Part shown: positions 8,651 through 16,938 of the stretch, one piece after another | How the letters are laid out: each line of letters starts with the position of its first letter | Position numbering within the stretch: the first letter of the stretch is position 1 | Origin: an uncultured Cohaesibacter sp. | GTDB taxonomy: Bacteria > Pseudomonadota > Alphaproteobacteria > Rhizobiales > Cohaesibacteraceae | Length of the DNA: 64,000 bases | Assembly: GCF_963676485.1 (NCBI RefSeq) | Contig: NZ_OY781114.1 | Span: 310,001-374,000, forward strand | Reading direction: 5' to 3' | Notes under the pieces: model-generated | What the model saw: only the letters and a program-made list of their open reading frames with translations | What the model was told of the DNA's origin: nothing | The model's database searches: none | Position numbers and translations under genes: made by a program

Positions 8651-9825
8651 TACGCAACTCCCCTCTTTTCAGCCGAAAGGCGTCCATAGACGACATAGAG
8701 CAGCAAGGTGATCGAGAGGAGAACCAGCCCGAGAGCACCGGCCATGCCCCAGTTTGCCGACTCCGTTGCATAGAAAGCGATCACCGAAGAGATCATCTGG
8801 TCAGACGGACCGCCGATGAGCGCTGGCGTGATGTAATAGCCAATCGACGACATGAAGACCAATAGCGAGCCCGAGGCAATGCCCCTTGCCGAGAGGGGCA
8901 GCATCACCTTGAGGAACGCAACGACCGGATGCGCCCCCAGCGAAGAGGCTGCCTGCATGAGATTATTCGGCATGGACAACAGAACGCTATAGATCGGCAA
9001 GACCATGAAGGGCAGCAACACATGGGTCATGGCGATAATGACGCCCGTGCGTTCAAAAATCAGCGGGATGGGCTGATCGGTGATGCCGAGCGCCTGAAGG
9101 GTCGAATTGATGAGACCGTTATTCTGCAAAATGATAAACCACGCCGTGGTGCGCACGAGCAGAGAGGTCCAAAGAGGCAGCAACACTGCAGCCAGCAACA
9201 TATTGCGCAACCAGCCGCTGGTGGAGGCAATGACCATGGCAAAGGGCAACCCGATCACCAGACAGGACAGCATCACCGACAGGCTAATGACGAAGGTCCG
9301 CGCCAGAATGGTCTTGTTGGCCGATGCATCCTCTGGCAGGGCAACAATCTTGTTATGTTTGTCCCGACCATAATCGAGCGCTGCGAGCAGGTAGCGATCG
9401 GTATAGGGAGAAGACGCCTGAGCAATGGTGTGCCACCATGCCACCTCATTCCAGCGCTTGTCGACATCGCCCAGATTGATCGGGCCATCACTCTTTTGGA
9501 TCGCCCTGCGCGTCTTGCGCATCAGGGTCCGAAAGCCGGATTTGGCGCTATTGAGGCGACGCACGACTGCGCCCATTTCCTGACGATCTGTCGTGGCGCG
9601 AATATCGGCCACCAATGCATCTTGCAAGGCAGCCGGAACCGGCGCCTTTCCATTCCATTCTGACGCAATGGCGCTGGTCTGGCGCAGGGTATTGTGTATG
9701 ACGGGATCAGATACGGACTGCTTGAGCATGGCGATGATCGGCCAGACAAAGAACAGAGCCAGAAACAGCACAAGCGGAAGCACGAGCGCCGAGGCTTTCA
9801 GATGAGGGCCTAGTTTTGCTGTCAT
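8650..9825 (-). CDS. ABC transporter permease (PotB-like) with long periplasmic insert
   Basis: This 391-residue permease has one membrane segment near the N-terminus, then about 130 mostly polar residues, then five more membrane segments. The coupling motif 'QAASSLGAHPVVAFLKVMLP' is clear. The polar insert between the first and second segments is longer than in E. coli PotB (about 275-285 residues) and is seen in some alphaproteobacterial amine transporters. It overlaps the ATPase gene upstream by four bases (ATGA). Confidence 0.87.
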   Translation of the reverse strand: MTAKLGPHLKASALVLPLVLFLALFFVWPIIAMLKQSVSDPVIHNTLRQTSAIASEWNGKAPVPAALQDALVADIRATTDRQEMGAVVRRLNSAKSGFRTLMRKTRRAIQKSDGPINLGDVDKRWNEVAWWHTIAQASSPYTDRYLLAALDYGRDKHNKIVALPEDASANKTILARTFVISLSVMLSCLVIGLPFAMVIASTSGWLRNMLLAAVLLPLWTSLLVRTTAWFIILQNNGLINSTLQALGITDQPIPLIFERTGVIIAMTHVLLPFMVLPIYSVLLSMPNNLMQAASSLGAHPVVAFLKVMLPLSARGIASGSLLVFMSSIGYYITPALIGGPSDQMISSVIAFYATESANWGMAGALGLVLLSITLLLYVVYGRLSAEKRGVA

Positions 9826-10895
9826 GGCAAGATCACCCGGGCATTTTGCGGGCGGAAGCCGATAAAGACATCATCGCCGGGATCATGCGGGGGCAAATGG
9901 CGACCAAGGCGGGCAATCAGTTTGGCACCATCCACCTCAATATCAGCCCGCAGGTGATCCCCCTGATACACCACGTCGCTGATACGGGCGGGCATGGCAT
10001 TCTCCAGCCCTTCAGCGCTGTCGCCCAGCTCGATATGTTCCGGTCGCAAGGAGAGCAGCACCTCGGTGCCGCGGAACAGGGTCACAGGGCTGGTCACTTC
10101 CAGATCTTTGCCGGAATTGGTTATCACCGAACAGCGGGAATGGTCCCCCTCGCGATATTTTACGGGAATGAGATTGGTTTCGCCGACGAACTCGGCAACA
10201 AAATGCGTGTTCGGCCTGTCATAGATATCCTGCGGCGTGCCGATCTGCTCGATTTTGCCATGATTGAACACGGCAATACGATCGCTCATGGTCAGCGCTT
10301 CAGACTGATCATGGGTAACGAAGACAATGGTCAGGCCCAGATCGCGATGCAGGCGGCGAATGTCATATTGCATTTGCTCGCGCAGATTCTTGTCGAGTGC
10401 GCCAAGCGGCTCATCCATCAAGACCACATTCGGCTCGAACACGAGCGTACGGGCGAGCGCAACACGCTGCTGCTGACCACCGGAGAGCTGGCTAGGCAAC
10501 TTTCCGGACTGATCGGGCAGCTGCACCATCTCCAGCACGCGGTTGACCCTCTCCGCGATTTCTGCCTTGCCGACTCCTCTTCTTTTAAGCGGGAAAGCAA
10601 TATTCTCGGCAACAGACAAATGGGGAAACAGGGCGTAGTTCTGGAAGACAACCCCCATGTTGCGTTTGTAAGGCGGGGTGCGGTTCAACACAGACCCACC
10701 GAGCAGAATGTCCCCTGCCGTGGGGTCTTCAAAACCGGCCAGCATCATGAGCAATGTTGTCTTGCCTGATCCGGATGGACCAAGAAGCGAAACGAATTCG
10801 CCCTTGTTGATGGTCAGATCGAGATCGTCAACAACGGTCAAAGATCCGAAGACTTTGCTGACTTTACGAAATTCAATATATGCCTGCTCGATCAT
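9822..10895 (-). CDS. ABC transporter ATP-binding protein (PotA-like)
   Basis: The 357-residue ATPase has Walker A 'GPSGSGKTT' (about 38-46), Q-loop 'VFQNYALFPH', signature 'LSGGQQQR', Walker B 'VVLMDEPLGALD' and the switch His in 'VTHD'. A TOBE-type regulatory domain follows from about residue 275. Architecture and length match PotA-type importers. It sits between the binding-protein gene and the two permeases, completing a periplasmic-binding-protein-dependent importer for an amine or amino acid. Confidence 0.93.
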   Translation of the reverse strand: MIEQAYIEFRKVSKVFGSLTVVDDLDLTINKGEFVSLLGPSGSGKTTLLMMLAGFEDPTAGDILLGGSVLNRTPPYKRNMGVVFQNYALFPHLSVAENIAFPLKRRGVGKAEIAERVNRVLEMVQLPDQSGKLPSQLSGGQQQRVALARTLVFEPNVVLMDEPLGALDKNLREQMQYDIRRLHRDLGLTIVFVTHDQSEALTMSDRIAVFNHGKIEQIGTPQDIYDRPNTHFVAEFVGETNLIPVKYREGDHSRCSVITNSGKDLEVTSPVTLFRGTEVLLSLRPEHIELGDSAEGLENAMPARISDVVYQGDHLRADIEVDGAKLIARLGRHLPPHDPGDDVFIGFRPQNARVILP

Positions 10896-10965
10896 TTTTC
10901 TTCCTGCAACATATGACCAGACGGTCTCGGGACAAGCCGGTCTAACCTACGCCTGAGACGACAAG

Positions 10966-11023
10966 GCATACCCATCCGGCCGGGAAAGCTTTCGCCTCTC
11001 GTGAAGGGAACGGATGGGCATGC
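10966..11023 (-). promoter_or_regulatory. Intercistronic hairpin between binding-protein and ATPase genes
   Basis: GCATACCCATCCG (10966-10978) pairs with CGGATGGGCATGC (11011-11023), 12 of 13 positions. The inner part may fold further. It follows the binding-protein gene in transcription order and lacks a T-tract, which suggests an mRNA-stabilising or processing element that keeps the binding protein more abundant than the membrane subunits. Confidence 0.55.
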
Positions 11024-11077
11024 ATGGGGGGAAGCGCATCAAGCGATCTTTGCTCCATGCGCTTGCCTTGTTTGCCT

Positions 11078-12115
11078 TTACTGGGCGAGCCAGGCGTTGA
11101 AGCGCTGGTTCAGGGCTTCGGAATTGTCGATCCAGAAATCAACATTGAGGGAAAGCGCCTTTTCCAGATTTTCCGGCGTGGTCGGCACGTCGGCTTTATA
11201 TTCATCTGGCACCATGCTGGAAGCTTTCTTGTTGGTCAGGCCGTAGGCGATATATTCAGGCAGCTTGGACATATTTTCCGGCTGACTGGCAAAGGCGATG
11301 AAATCCTGGGCGAGATCTTTGTTTTCAGCGTCTTTCAGGATCACCCAGCTATCGACCGCATAGATAGAGCCGGGCCAGACGATCTTGAAATTCTTGCCCT
11401 CAGTCTTGTTGATACCGGAGATGCGGCCATTGTAGGACGCAGCCATGGCCACTTCGCCGGATGCCAGGAACTGCAACGGCTGAGCGCCGGATTCCCACCA
11501 GACCAGATCCGGTTTCAACTCATCAAGCTTGGCAAAGGCCCGATCAACACCTTCCGGCGTGGAAAGCACATCATAGAGTTCATCAGCCGGAACCCCATCT
11601 GCAAGAAGGGCGAATTCAAGGGTATATTTCGCCCCTTTGCGCAAGGCGCGTTTGCCCGGGAATTTCTTCACATCCCAGAAGTCGGCCCAATTTTTAGGGC
11701 CATCGCTGAGCTTGTTGCCATCATAGGCCAACGCCAGAGACCAGACGATGGTACCCACGCCACAATCGCTGACAGCGGCTGGCATGAAGGCATCTTCACC
11801 CCCCATCTTGTCCCAGTCGATCATTTCGAAGATACCGTCATCGCAGCCCAGCGCCAGCTCTTCGGCCTCCACCTGCACGACATCCCAGTTGGGCGCGCCA
11901 GCCTTCACCTTGGCTTGCAGAACGCCATAGCCACCATCCCAGCTTTCATCCAGAACCGGTTTGCCGACCTTTTCAGAGAAAGGCGTGAAATAGATTTCCT
12001 GCTGCGCGGTCTGGTAGCTGCCGCCCCAGCTCGTGATCGTCAGGTCGCGAGCCTGAGATGCGCTTGACATGGCGCCAAGAGCAAGAACAGACGCCAATAG
12101 TGCCCATTTTTTCAT
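11078..12115 (-). CDS. Periplasmic substrate-binding protein (PotD/PotF-like)
   Basis: A 345-residue secreted protein with a Sec signal peptide (residues 1-22, ending 'ASQA') and a mature start 'RDLTITSWGGSYQTAQQ', typical of the polyamine and iron-type binding-protein family 1. A 'WWESGAQPLQFLASGEVAMAASY' region matches the ligand cleft of PotD relatives. Ligand specificity cannot be read off directly. From its place with a hydroxylysine-kinase-like enzyme and two class III PLP enzymes, the ligand is probably a diamine or a basic amino acid. Confidence 0.9.
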   Translation of the reverse strand: MKKWALLASVLALGAMSSASQARDLTITSWGGSYQTAQQEIYFTPFSEKVGKPVLDESWDGGYGVLQAKVKAGAPNWDVVQVEAEELALGCDDGIFEMIDWDKMGGEDAFMPAAVSDCGVGTIVWSLALAYDGNKLSDGPKNWADFWDVKKFPGKRALRKGAKYTLEFALLADGVPADELYDVLSTPEGVDRAFAKLDELKPDLVWWESGAQPLQFLASGEVAMAASYNGRISGINKTEGKNFKIVWPGSIYAVDSWVILKDAENKDLAQDFIAFASQPENMSKLPEYIAYGLTNKKASSMVPDEYKADVPTTPENLEKALSLNVDFWIDNSEALNQRFNAWLAQ

Positions 12116-12207
12116 GATGTTGTATCTCCGGTAGGTTGATTGCTTTAAAAAACGCCGGGTTGTCCCGATCTATCTTCAAGGGTGAATTACTGGGCGCCGA
12201 GGGCGCG

Positions 12208-13557
12208 CTATCGCGCCTCGGCAACCTTGTTCAGCGCCCGCAGGACGATTGCGAACATGTCTTCAATTTGCTCTGCGGTGATGATCAACGGAGGACAGAA
12301 GCAGATGGCTTCACCGATATTGCGGATGATGCATCCCTCTTCCTGAATGGCTTCGGCCACAGCAAGAGCCGCAGCACCGACCGCTTCATTTTCCCAAGGA
12401 GTCAGCTCCAGCGCACCGATCAGGCCGATGCCGCGCGAGGAAGCCACAAGCGGATGCTCGGCCAGCTTGGCCAGACCATCAAGGAAGGTCTTTTCAAGGC
12501 GTGCAACATTGCCCACCAGATCGCGTTCGATGATGATCTTCACATTCTCAAGCCCAACGGCTGTGGCCACCGGATGCCCCGAGGCGGTAAAGCCATGGGC
12601 AAAGACGCCGATCTTGTCGGATTCGTCAGCAATCGGCTGATAGAAATTGTCATTCATCAAGATGGCCGAGAGCGGCATGTAGGAAGAAGACAGCTGCTTG
12701 GAAATGACCAGCACGTCTGGCTTGATGTCATATGTTTCGCAGGCGAACATCTTGCCGGTGCGGCCAAAGCCACAGATCACCTCATCGGCAACCAGCAGAA
12801 TGTCGTATTTCTTCAGGATGGCCTGCACGCCTTCCCAATAGCCCTTGGGCGGGGTGAGCACACCGCCAGCGCCCATGACCGGTTCGCCCCAAAAGGCGGC
12901 AATGGTTTCCGGCCCTTCCTTGAGGATCAGGTCTTCAAGATCCTTTAGCATACGGGCGGTGAAGGCCTCTTCGCTCTCCCCTTTTTGGCTGAAATGAGGA
13001 AAGGATGGGCAGGAGGTGTGGATCATGCGCTCAAGCGGCAGATCGAAGCTCGTGTGGTTGGCCGGAATACCGGTGATGGAACCGGCGGCAATCGTTACGC
13101 CGTGATAGCCTTTGATACGGCCGATGATCTTTTTCTTTTCCGGCTTGCCCAGTGCATTGGAGCGATACCAGACCATTTTGGCGACAAGGTCGTTGGCTTC
13201 CGACCCCGAAGAGGTGAAATGCACCTTGGACATCGGAACCGGCGCGATGCTGATCAGCAACTCGGCCAGATCGACCGAAGGGCCGTTGGTTTTGTAGTTG
13301 AACGAATGGTAGTAGGGCAGCTTTTGCAACTGGGCGGTGGCCGCTTCAACAAGCCGCTTTTCACCAAAGCCGACGGCGACCGACCAAAGACCGGCCAGCC
13401 CCTCGATATAGCGTTTGCCGGTATTGTCATAGACATACACTCCCTCGCCGCGTTCGATGACGAGGCCACCCTTTTCTTCAAATTTGCGTAGATTGACGGC
13501 TGGGTGCATATGATAGGCGATGTCACGTGCTTCAACTGAATTGGGCATAATGCTCAT
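12208..13557 (-). CDS. Class III aminotransferase (SpuC-like, omega-amine:pyruvate type)
   Basis: This 449-residue PLP enzyme has 'TSSGSEANDLVAKM', the aspartate in 'VADEVICGFGRTG', the Schiff-base lysine in 'VISKQLSSSYMPLSA', and 'HGFTASGHPVA'. The N-terminal block 'YIEGLAGLWSVAVGFGEKRL' is typical of putrescine/beta-alanine/taurine:pyruvate transaminases. It opens the minus-strand operon ahead of the ABC transporter, so it likely acts on the imported amine or its product. Its promoter (13764-13792) carries the same paired operators as the GntR gene. Confidence 0.88.
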   Translation of the reverse strand: MSIMPNSVEARDIAYHMHPAVNLRKFEEKGGLVIERGEGVYVYDNTGKRYIEGLAGLWSVAVGFGEKRLVEAATAQLQKLPYYHSFNYKTNGPSVDLAELLISIAPVPMSKVHFTSSGSEANDLVAKMVWYRSNALGKPEKKKIIGRIKGYHGVTIAAGSITGIPANHTSFDLPLERMIHTSCPSFPHFSQKGESEEAFTARMLKDLEDLILKEGPETIAAFWGEPVMGAGGVLTPPKGYWEGVQAILKKYDILLVADEVICGFGRTGKMFACETYDIKPDVLVISKQLSSSYMPLSAILMNDNFYQPIADESDKIGVFAHGFTASGHPVATAVGLENVKIIIERDLVGNVARLEKTFLDGLAKLAEHPLVASSRGIGLIGALELTPWENEAVGAAALAVAEAIQEEGCIIRNIGEAICFCPPLIITAEQIEDMFAIVLRALNKVAEAR

Positions 13558-13632
13558 GATGCAGACTCCTGATATTCATAAATCGACTGATCGCACGAGG
13601 GGATCGTTAGGCTTTTGGGCAAAGATCCCGCT

Positions 13633-13642
13633 CGATGCATCA
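13633..13642 (-). promoter_or_regulatory. Single downstream GntR-type operator half of the aminotransferase promoter
   Basis: CGATGCATCA, one base off the TGATGCATCA palindrome, lies between the promoter and the aminotransferase start. It may be an auxiliary site for the locus GntR protein. Confidence 0.4.
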
Positions 13643-13751
13643 TCCAATATGGATGTCCGCGAATGCGTTCATTGCATGCCCGAGAGGACGTATCTGGAAG
13701 AGGTTCGATCGGGCAATGGTCTTTTAGCTGCGATATATTCAATTGGAATTA

Positions 13752-13792
13752 TGATGCATCAAAACTATGATTTGATGCATTCAACTTTTCAA
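13752..13792 (-). promoter_or_regulatory. Promoter with paired operators upstream of the transporter operon
   Basis: Minus strand: -35 TTGAAA (13787-13792), a 17-base spacer, -10 CATAGT (13764-13769). TGATGCATTC (13773-13782) lies within the spacer, and the exact palindrome TGATGCATCA (13752-13761) lies just downstream of the -10. The 21-bp spacing and placement match the promoter at 7661-7701. Confidence 0.65.
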
Positions 13793-14103
13793 GATCAAAT
13801 AACCATCTGTTTTTTGGAACACCAAGAGCATACTCATACGCATGAAATATCTTTTATTTTCAGATATTTATGTAATTTCACCTAGATTTTTCAGATTTTG
13901 GCATGGTCATTTTCAGTCGTGGCCTTGGCTAATTTTTGATCAAAGCCGGATACTATGGTTGAGCCTTGCCCAGACTCAAACCGGCTCCAATGCGGCAATA
14001 TATAATAGCCCGTTGCTTTGTGCGAAAAAGCCAAGGCAACGGGCTCAACGGACCGATAGACCGCGCTTCAAGCATAGGCGGCGCAGAGCACACAGCTCCA
14101 TAT
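13793..14103. other. Non-coding region, AT-rich at left, nothing recognised
   Basis: This stretch separates the start of the transporter operon from the end of the class I aminotransferase transcript. I find no terminator with a clear T-tract and no convincing reading frame. Confidence 0.4.
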
Positions 14104-14190
14104 TCAGATGATGGCGACGATCAGCAGGATCTTGACCGGCGCTGAGACCGGCCCTTCAAGCTGCAAAATGCCGGTCTTGCGCATGGTCAT
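14104..14190 (-). CDS. Possible 28-residue hydrophobic peptide, coupled to the aminotransferase
   Basis: An ATG overlaps the stop of the class I aminotransferase gene in an ATGA arrangement and opens a 28-codon frame ending in TGA. The peptide starts MTMRKTGILQ, has a short polar middle, and ends KILLIVAII, a basic-then-hydrophobic pattern that could sit in a membrane. The overlap suggests translational coupling. No ribosome site of its own is needed under that model. I do not recognise the sequence, and a frame this short can arise by chance. Confidence 0.35.
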   Translation of the reverse strand: MTMRKTGILQLEGPVSAPVKILLIVAII

Positions 14191-15404
14191 GCGCGATACC
14201 TCTCGACAAGTATTGCCAGACGTTCAACCGCGGCAACAGAAGCGGCGTGATCCTGAGAGAAATTAAGCCGGATGCTGCTGGCCGTGTGCGGGCTGAACTC
14301 GGTACCCGGCGTCACGATGACACCTGCCTGAACCCGCAGGATTTTCACAAAATCCGCAGGAGAGACAGATAGCTGGGGCAATGCAGGAAACAGATAACTG
14401 CCAGCCTGTGGCGTGCGGGCGCTTACGCCATCAATGGCGCGGAAGAGTTTAAGCAAGTCATCGCGAATGGCTTCATGCTGGGCGATGCGATCATCCATCC
14501 AACCAGCGGGCTCATGGAACCAACCACGCAAGATGGCCTGACTGTATCCGGCGGCTCTCAAACTGACAATCGCCTGCAGCTTCTCCATGCGCGCGATGAT
14601 TTTCTTGGAACCATAGGCAACACCAAGGCGAAAACCGGACAGGGACTCGGTCTTGGATGGCCCCATGATGGTGATGACATTCTCCGGATTGATCGGCTCG
14701 GCGCGCAGATGGGTATAGGCAACATTGCTGTAGCGTAGGCGCGAATAGAGCTGGTCGACGATCACCGTTGCACCATATTGCTCGGCCAGAGCGGCGATGC
14801 TTGCAATCTCTTCCTTTGAATAGACAACACCCGCCGGATTGTTGGGATTTGAAAAGAGGAACAGCTTGGCCCCGGCTTTGAAGGCCTCTTCCAGTTCCCC
14901 CAGATCCAACCCGGCAGTGCCCTCCTCCGCATGCGCATAATGCAACTGCACTGGCATCATTTCGCCGTCGAAAAACTGCACCAGCTTTCGGTTGGCAAAA
15001 TAGTCAGGCTGCACGATGGCAACCTTGTCGCCCCGGCCAACGGTTGCGGCCATGGCAAGAAATAGCGCGCCTTGGGTGCCCGGCGTAATGATGAGGCCAT
15101 CGGCAGCATCAACCGAAGCTCCGGTGAAGGCAGCAAGGTCGGTTGCGACCTGTTCGCGAATGCCGATATCACCGCGATATTCGGTATAAGCCTGCGCCGC
15201 GCCCTTGTCGAAGCCCTCTGCAAACAGCTCGAAGGCGCTCGGTGTGGGCTCATGGGCATCCACATCCCCATGAGAGAAGTCGACCGGACGGCCTTCCAGT
15301 GGCTCCCCGCGCAAAAGCTCGTTCAAACCATCCAATCCCTGCCGGGCTTCCTGCCCCGGAGCATTGTCCGTACCGAGCATCCTGAATTTCATTTCCAACG
15401 ACAT
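14187..15404 (-). CDS. Class I/II aminotransferase, PLP-dependent
   Basis: A 405-residue fold-type I enzyme with 'TPGTQGALFLA', 'FSNPNNPAGVVYS', 'VDQLYSRL' and the Schiff-base lysine in 'GPSKTESLSGFRLG'. It should transfer an amino group between an amino acid and a 2-oxo acid; the substrate is undetermined. The start at 15404 follows AAGGAAG six bases upstream; a longer frame from 15467 has no such site. It is divergent from a TRAP transporter gene across a 437-base region that contains a probable operator, which suggests joint regulation with the transporter. Confidence 0.85.
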   Translation of the reverse strand: MSLEMKFRMLGTDNAPGQEARQGLDGLNELLRGEPLEGRPVDFSHGDVDAHEPTPSAFELFAEGFDKGAAQAYTEYRGDIGIREQVATDLAAFTGASVDAADGLIITPGTQGALFLAMAATVGRGDKVAIVQPDYFANRKLVQFFDGEMMPVQLHYAHAEEGTAGLDLGELEEAFKAGAKLFLFSNPNNPAGVVYSKEEIASIAALAEQYGATVIVDQLYSRLRYSNVAYTHLRAEPINPENVITIMGPSKTESLSGFRLGVAYGSKKIIARMEKLQAIVSLRAAGYSQAILRGWFHEPAGWMDDRIAQHEAIRDDLLKLFRAIDGVSARTPQAGSYLFPALPQLSVSPADFVKILRVQAGVIVTPGTEFSPHTASSIRLNFSQDHAASVAAVERLAILVERYRA

Positions 15405-15841
15405 GCAAAGCTTCCTTTTGTTTTCTTCTTCCCAAAAGGGAATGCGTTTCAACGGCTTCTTGCACATTTCCCCACAGCATAGAGGCCTTTGAGTGCTCCG
15501 CGCGCCTGAGCGGTGAGATCGAAGGCGCCAACCGCTGCCGATTTCATTTGACCTTCAAAATGGCCTTCTTCTTGCAGAGCGATATACAGAGCAAATTGAA
15601 ACATCTCAGTTTAGCGCCAAAAGCGCAGAAACATGCTGATTTACTTCTTAGACCAATGGACTTTTTTGAACGGACGGCCCCGAAAATAAGCTCAAATATT
15701 GGGCACCCTCTTGCGCTGCCTAATTTTCCATCGTATGGTCACCCTGTTTTGGAATACAGGTGGAATACCAAAATTGCAAGTCGATTTCCGCCATATAAGA
15801 ATAACGCAATCGCTACTCCGACCGATGAGGGTTACACACCG
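15405..15841. promoter_or_regulatory. Divergent regulatory region with a tandem TGGAATAC site
   Basis: Between the class I aminotransferase (minus) and the TRAP transporter (plus). Near the TRAP start, TGGAATACAG (15750-15759) and TGGAATACCA (15761-15770) form a direct repeat 11 bp apart, flanked by TTTTGG and CCAAAA in inverted order. TGGAATACCA is itself a near-palindrome of the size GntR-FCD proteins bind. One of the two GntR proteins encoded at 18921-20278 is the natural candidate. The rest shows nothing clear. Confidence 0.5.
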
Positions 15842-16822
15842 ATGAAATCAGCATTCCGCGCTCTTCTCGCAGCAGGCACCATTGCCTTTGCTGCACAAGC
15901 TTATGCAGAAACCAACTGGGATATGTCTGTGGTCTGGCCGCAGGGCAACTTCCACACACAGGACGCCATCAAATTTGCAGACACGGTCAAAGAAGTCACC
16001 GACGGTGAAGTTGTCATCACCGTACATGCCGGCGGCTCTCTTGGCATCAAAGGCCCGGAAGGCATGGCCGCTGTTCGTGATGGTCTCGTTCCAATTGCCG
16101 ACATCCTGATGAGTCAGCAAGTAGGCGAAGCACCGGTTCTGGGCATCGAAAGCCTGCCATACCTCGCTCCGACCATGTCCGACCTTGCGCTGCTGCACAA
16201 ATATTTCCGCCCGAAAATTGAAGACGTCGCCGAATCCATGAATCAGAAGCTGCTCTACATGGTTCCGTGGCCGGGTCAGGCTGTCTATACCAAAAAACCG
16301 ATCAAGACGATCGAGGATCTGGCTGGCGTGAAACTGCGCGTTGTTGACGCGAACGGTCAGAATTTCTTCACCGCTCTGGGGGCCGCGCCTTTGCAAATGC
16401 CTTGGGGTGAAGTGGTTCCTTCCCTTGCCGCTGGCACCATTGAAGGCGTGACCACCTCTTCTTCTTCCGGTGTTGATGGTTCCTTCTGGGAATTCATGGA
16501 CAATATGAGCACCTTCAATTGGCAGGCATCCAGCAACCTGGTCACTGTGAATCTTGATGCATGGAACAACCTTTCAGAAGAGCATCAGGAAGCCATTGAA
16601 AAGGCAGCCATCAAGCTTGAAGGCGACTTCTGGAAAGCAAGTCGCGCAGAAGACCAGAAGAAGATCGCTATTCTGGAAGAAAACGGCATGTCTGTTACCG
16701 CCCCATCTGCCGAACTGAAAGCCGAGCTCATCAAACGCGCTCAGCCTCTGTGGGACGAGTTCAAGAAACGCGTGCCTGAATCAGCCGATTATATCGACTC
16801 CTATCTGGCCGTTCGCAACTAA
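15842..16822 (+). CDS. TRAP transporter substrate-binding protein, DctP family
   Basis: A 326-residue periplasmic protein with a Sec signal (residues 1-22, ending 'AQAYA'), then 'TNWDMSVVWPQGNFHT'. It has the DctP blocks 'GGSLGIKGPEGMAAVRDG' and 'GVKLRVVDANGQNFFTALGAAP', whose arginine normally binds the substrate carboxylate. It captures an organic acid for the adjacent DctQM. The start at 15842 has GAGGG about ten bases before it; the frame is open further upstream but that part does not look like a signal peptide. A hairpin follows the gene. Confidence 0.92.
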   Translation: MKSAFRALLAAGTIAFAAQAYAETNWDMSVVWPQGNFHTQDAIKFADTVKEVTDGEVVITVHAGGSLGIKGPEGMAAVRDGLVPIADILMSQQVGEAPVLGIESLPYLAPTMSDLALLHKYFRPKIEDVAESMNQKLLYMVPWPGQAVYTKKPIKTIEDLAGVKLRVVDANGQNFFTALGAAPLQMPWGEVVPSLAAGTIEGVTTSSSSGVDGSFWEFMDNMSTFNWQASSNLVTVNLDAWNNLSEEHQEAIEKAAIKLEGDFWKASRAEDQKKIAILEENGMSVTAPSAELKAELIKRAQPLWDEFKKRVPESADYIDSYLAVRN

Positions 16823-16829
16823 TCAAACA

Positions 16830-16864
16830 GGTCGCCCGGGCCCAGCATTCGGGCGGCCTTTCCC
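16830..16864 (+). promoter_or_regulatory. Hairpin after the TRAP binding-protein gene
   Basis: GGTCGCCCG (16830-16838) pairs with CGGGCGGCC (16850-16858) with one G-T pair, followed by TTTCCCC. It lies between dctP and dctQ in the same direction, so it probably acts as a partial terminator or mRNA stabiliser that favours the binding protein. Confidence 0.55.
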
Positions 16865-16938
16865 CTATTCATGCCAGAGCCGAAACCTGTATTCACGATA
16901 CAGACTTTTCTGGCTCACGCCGTTTGCAGGTACATACC

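Noticed and set aside
12326-12336. GATGCATCC inside the SpuC-like gene as another GntR operator
   Set aside because: Single, imperfect and inside a coding region without promoter boxes; similar chance matches occur in dctP (about 16556) and the autotransporter (about 56489).
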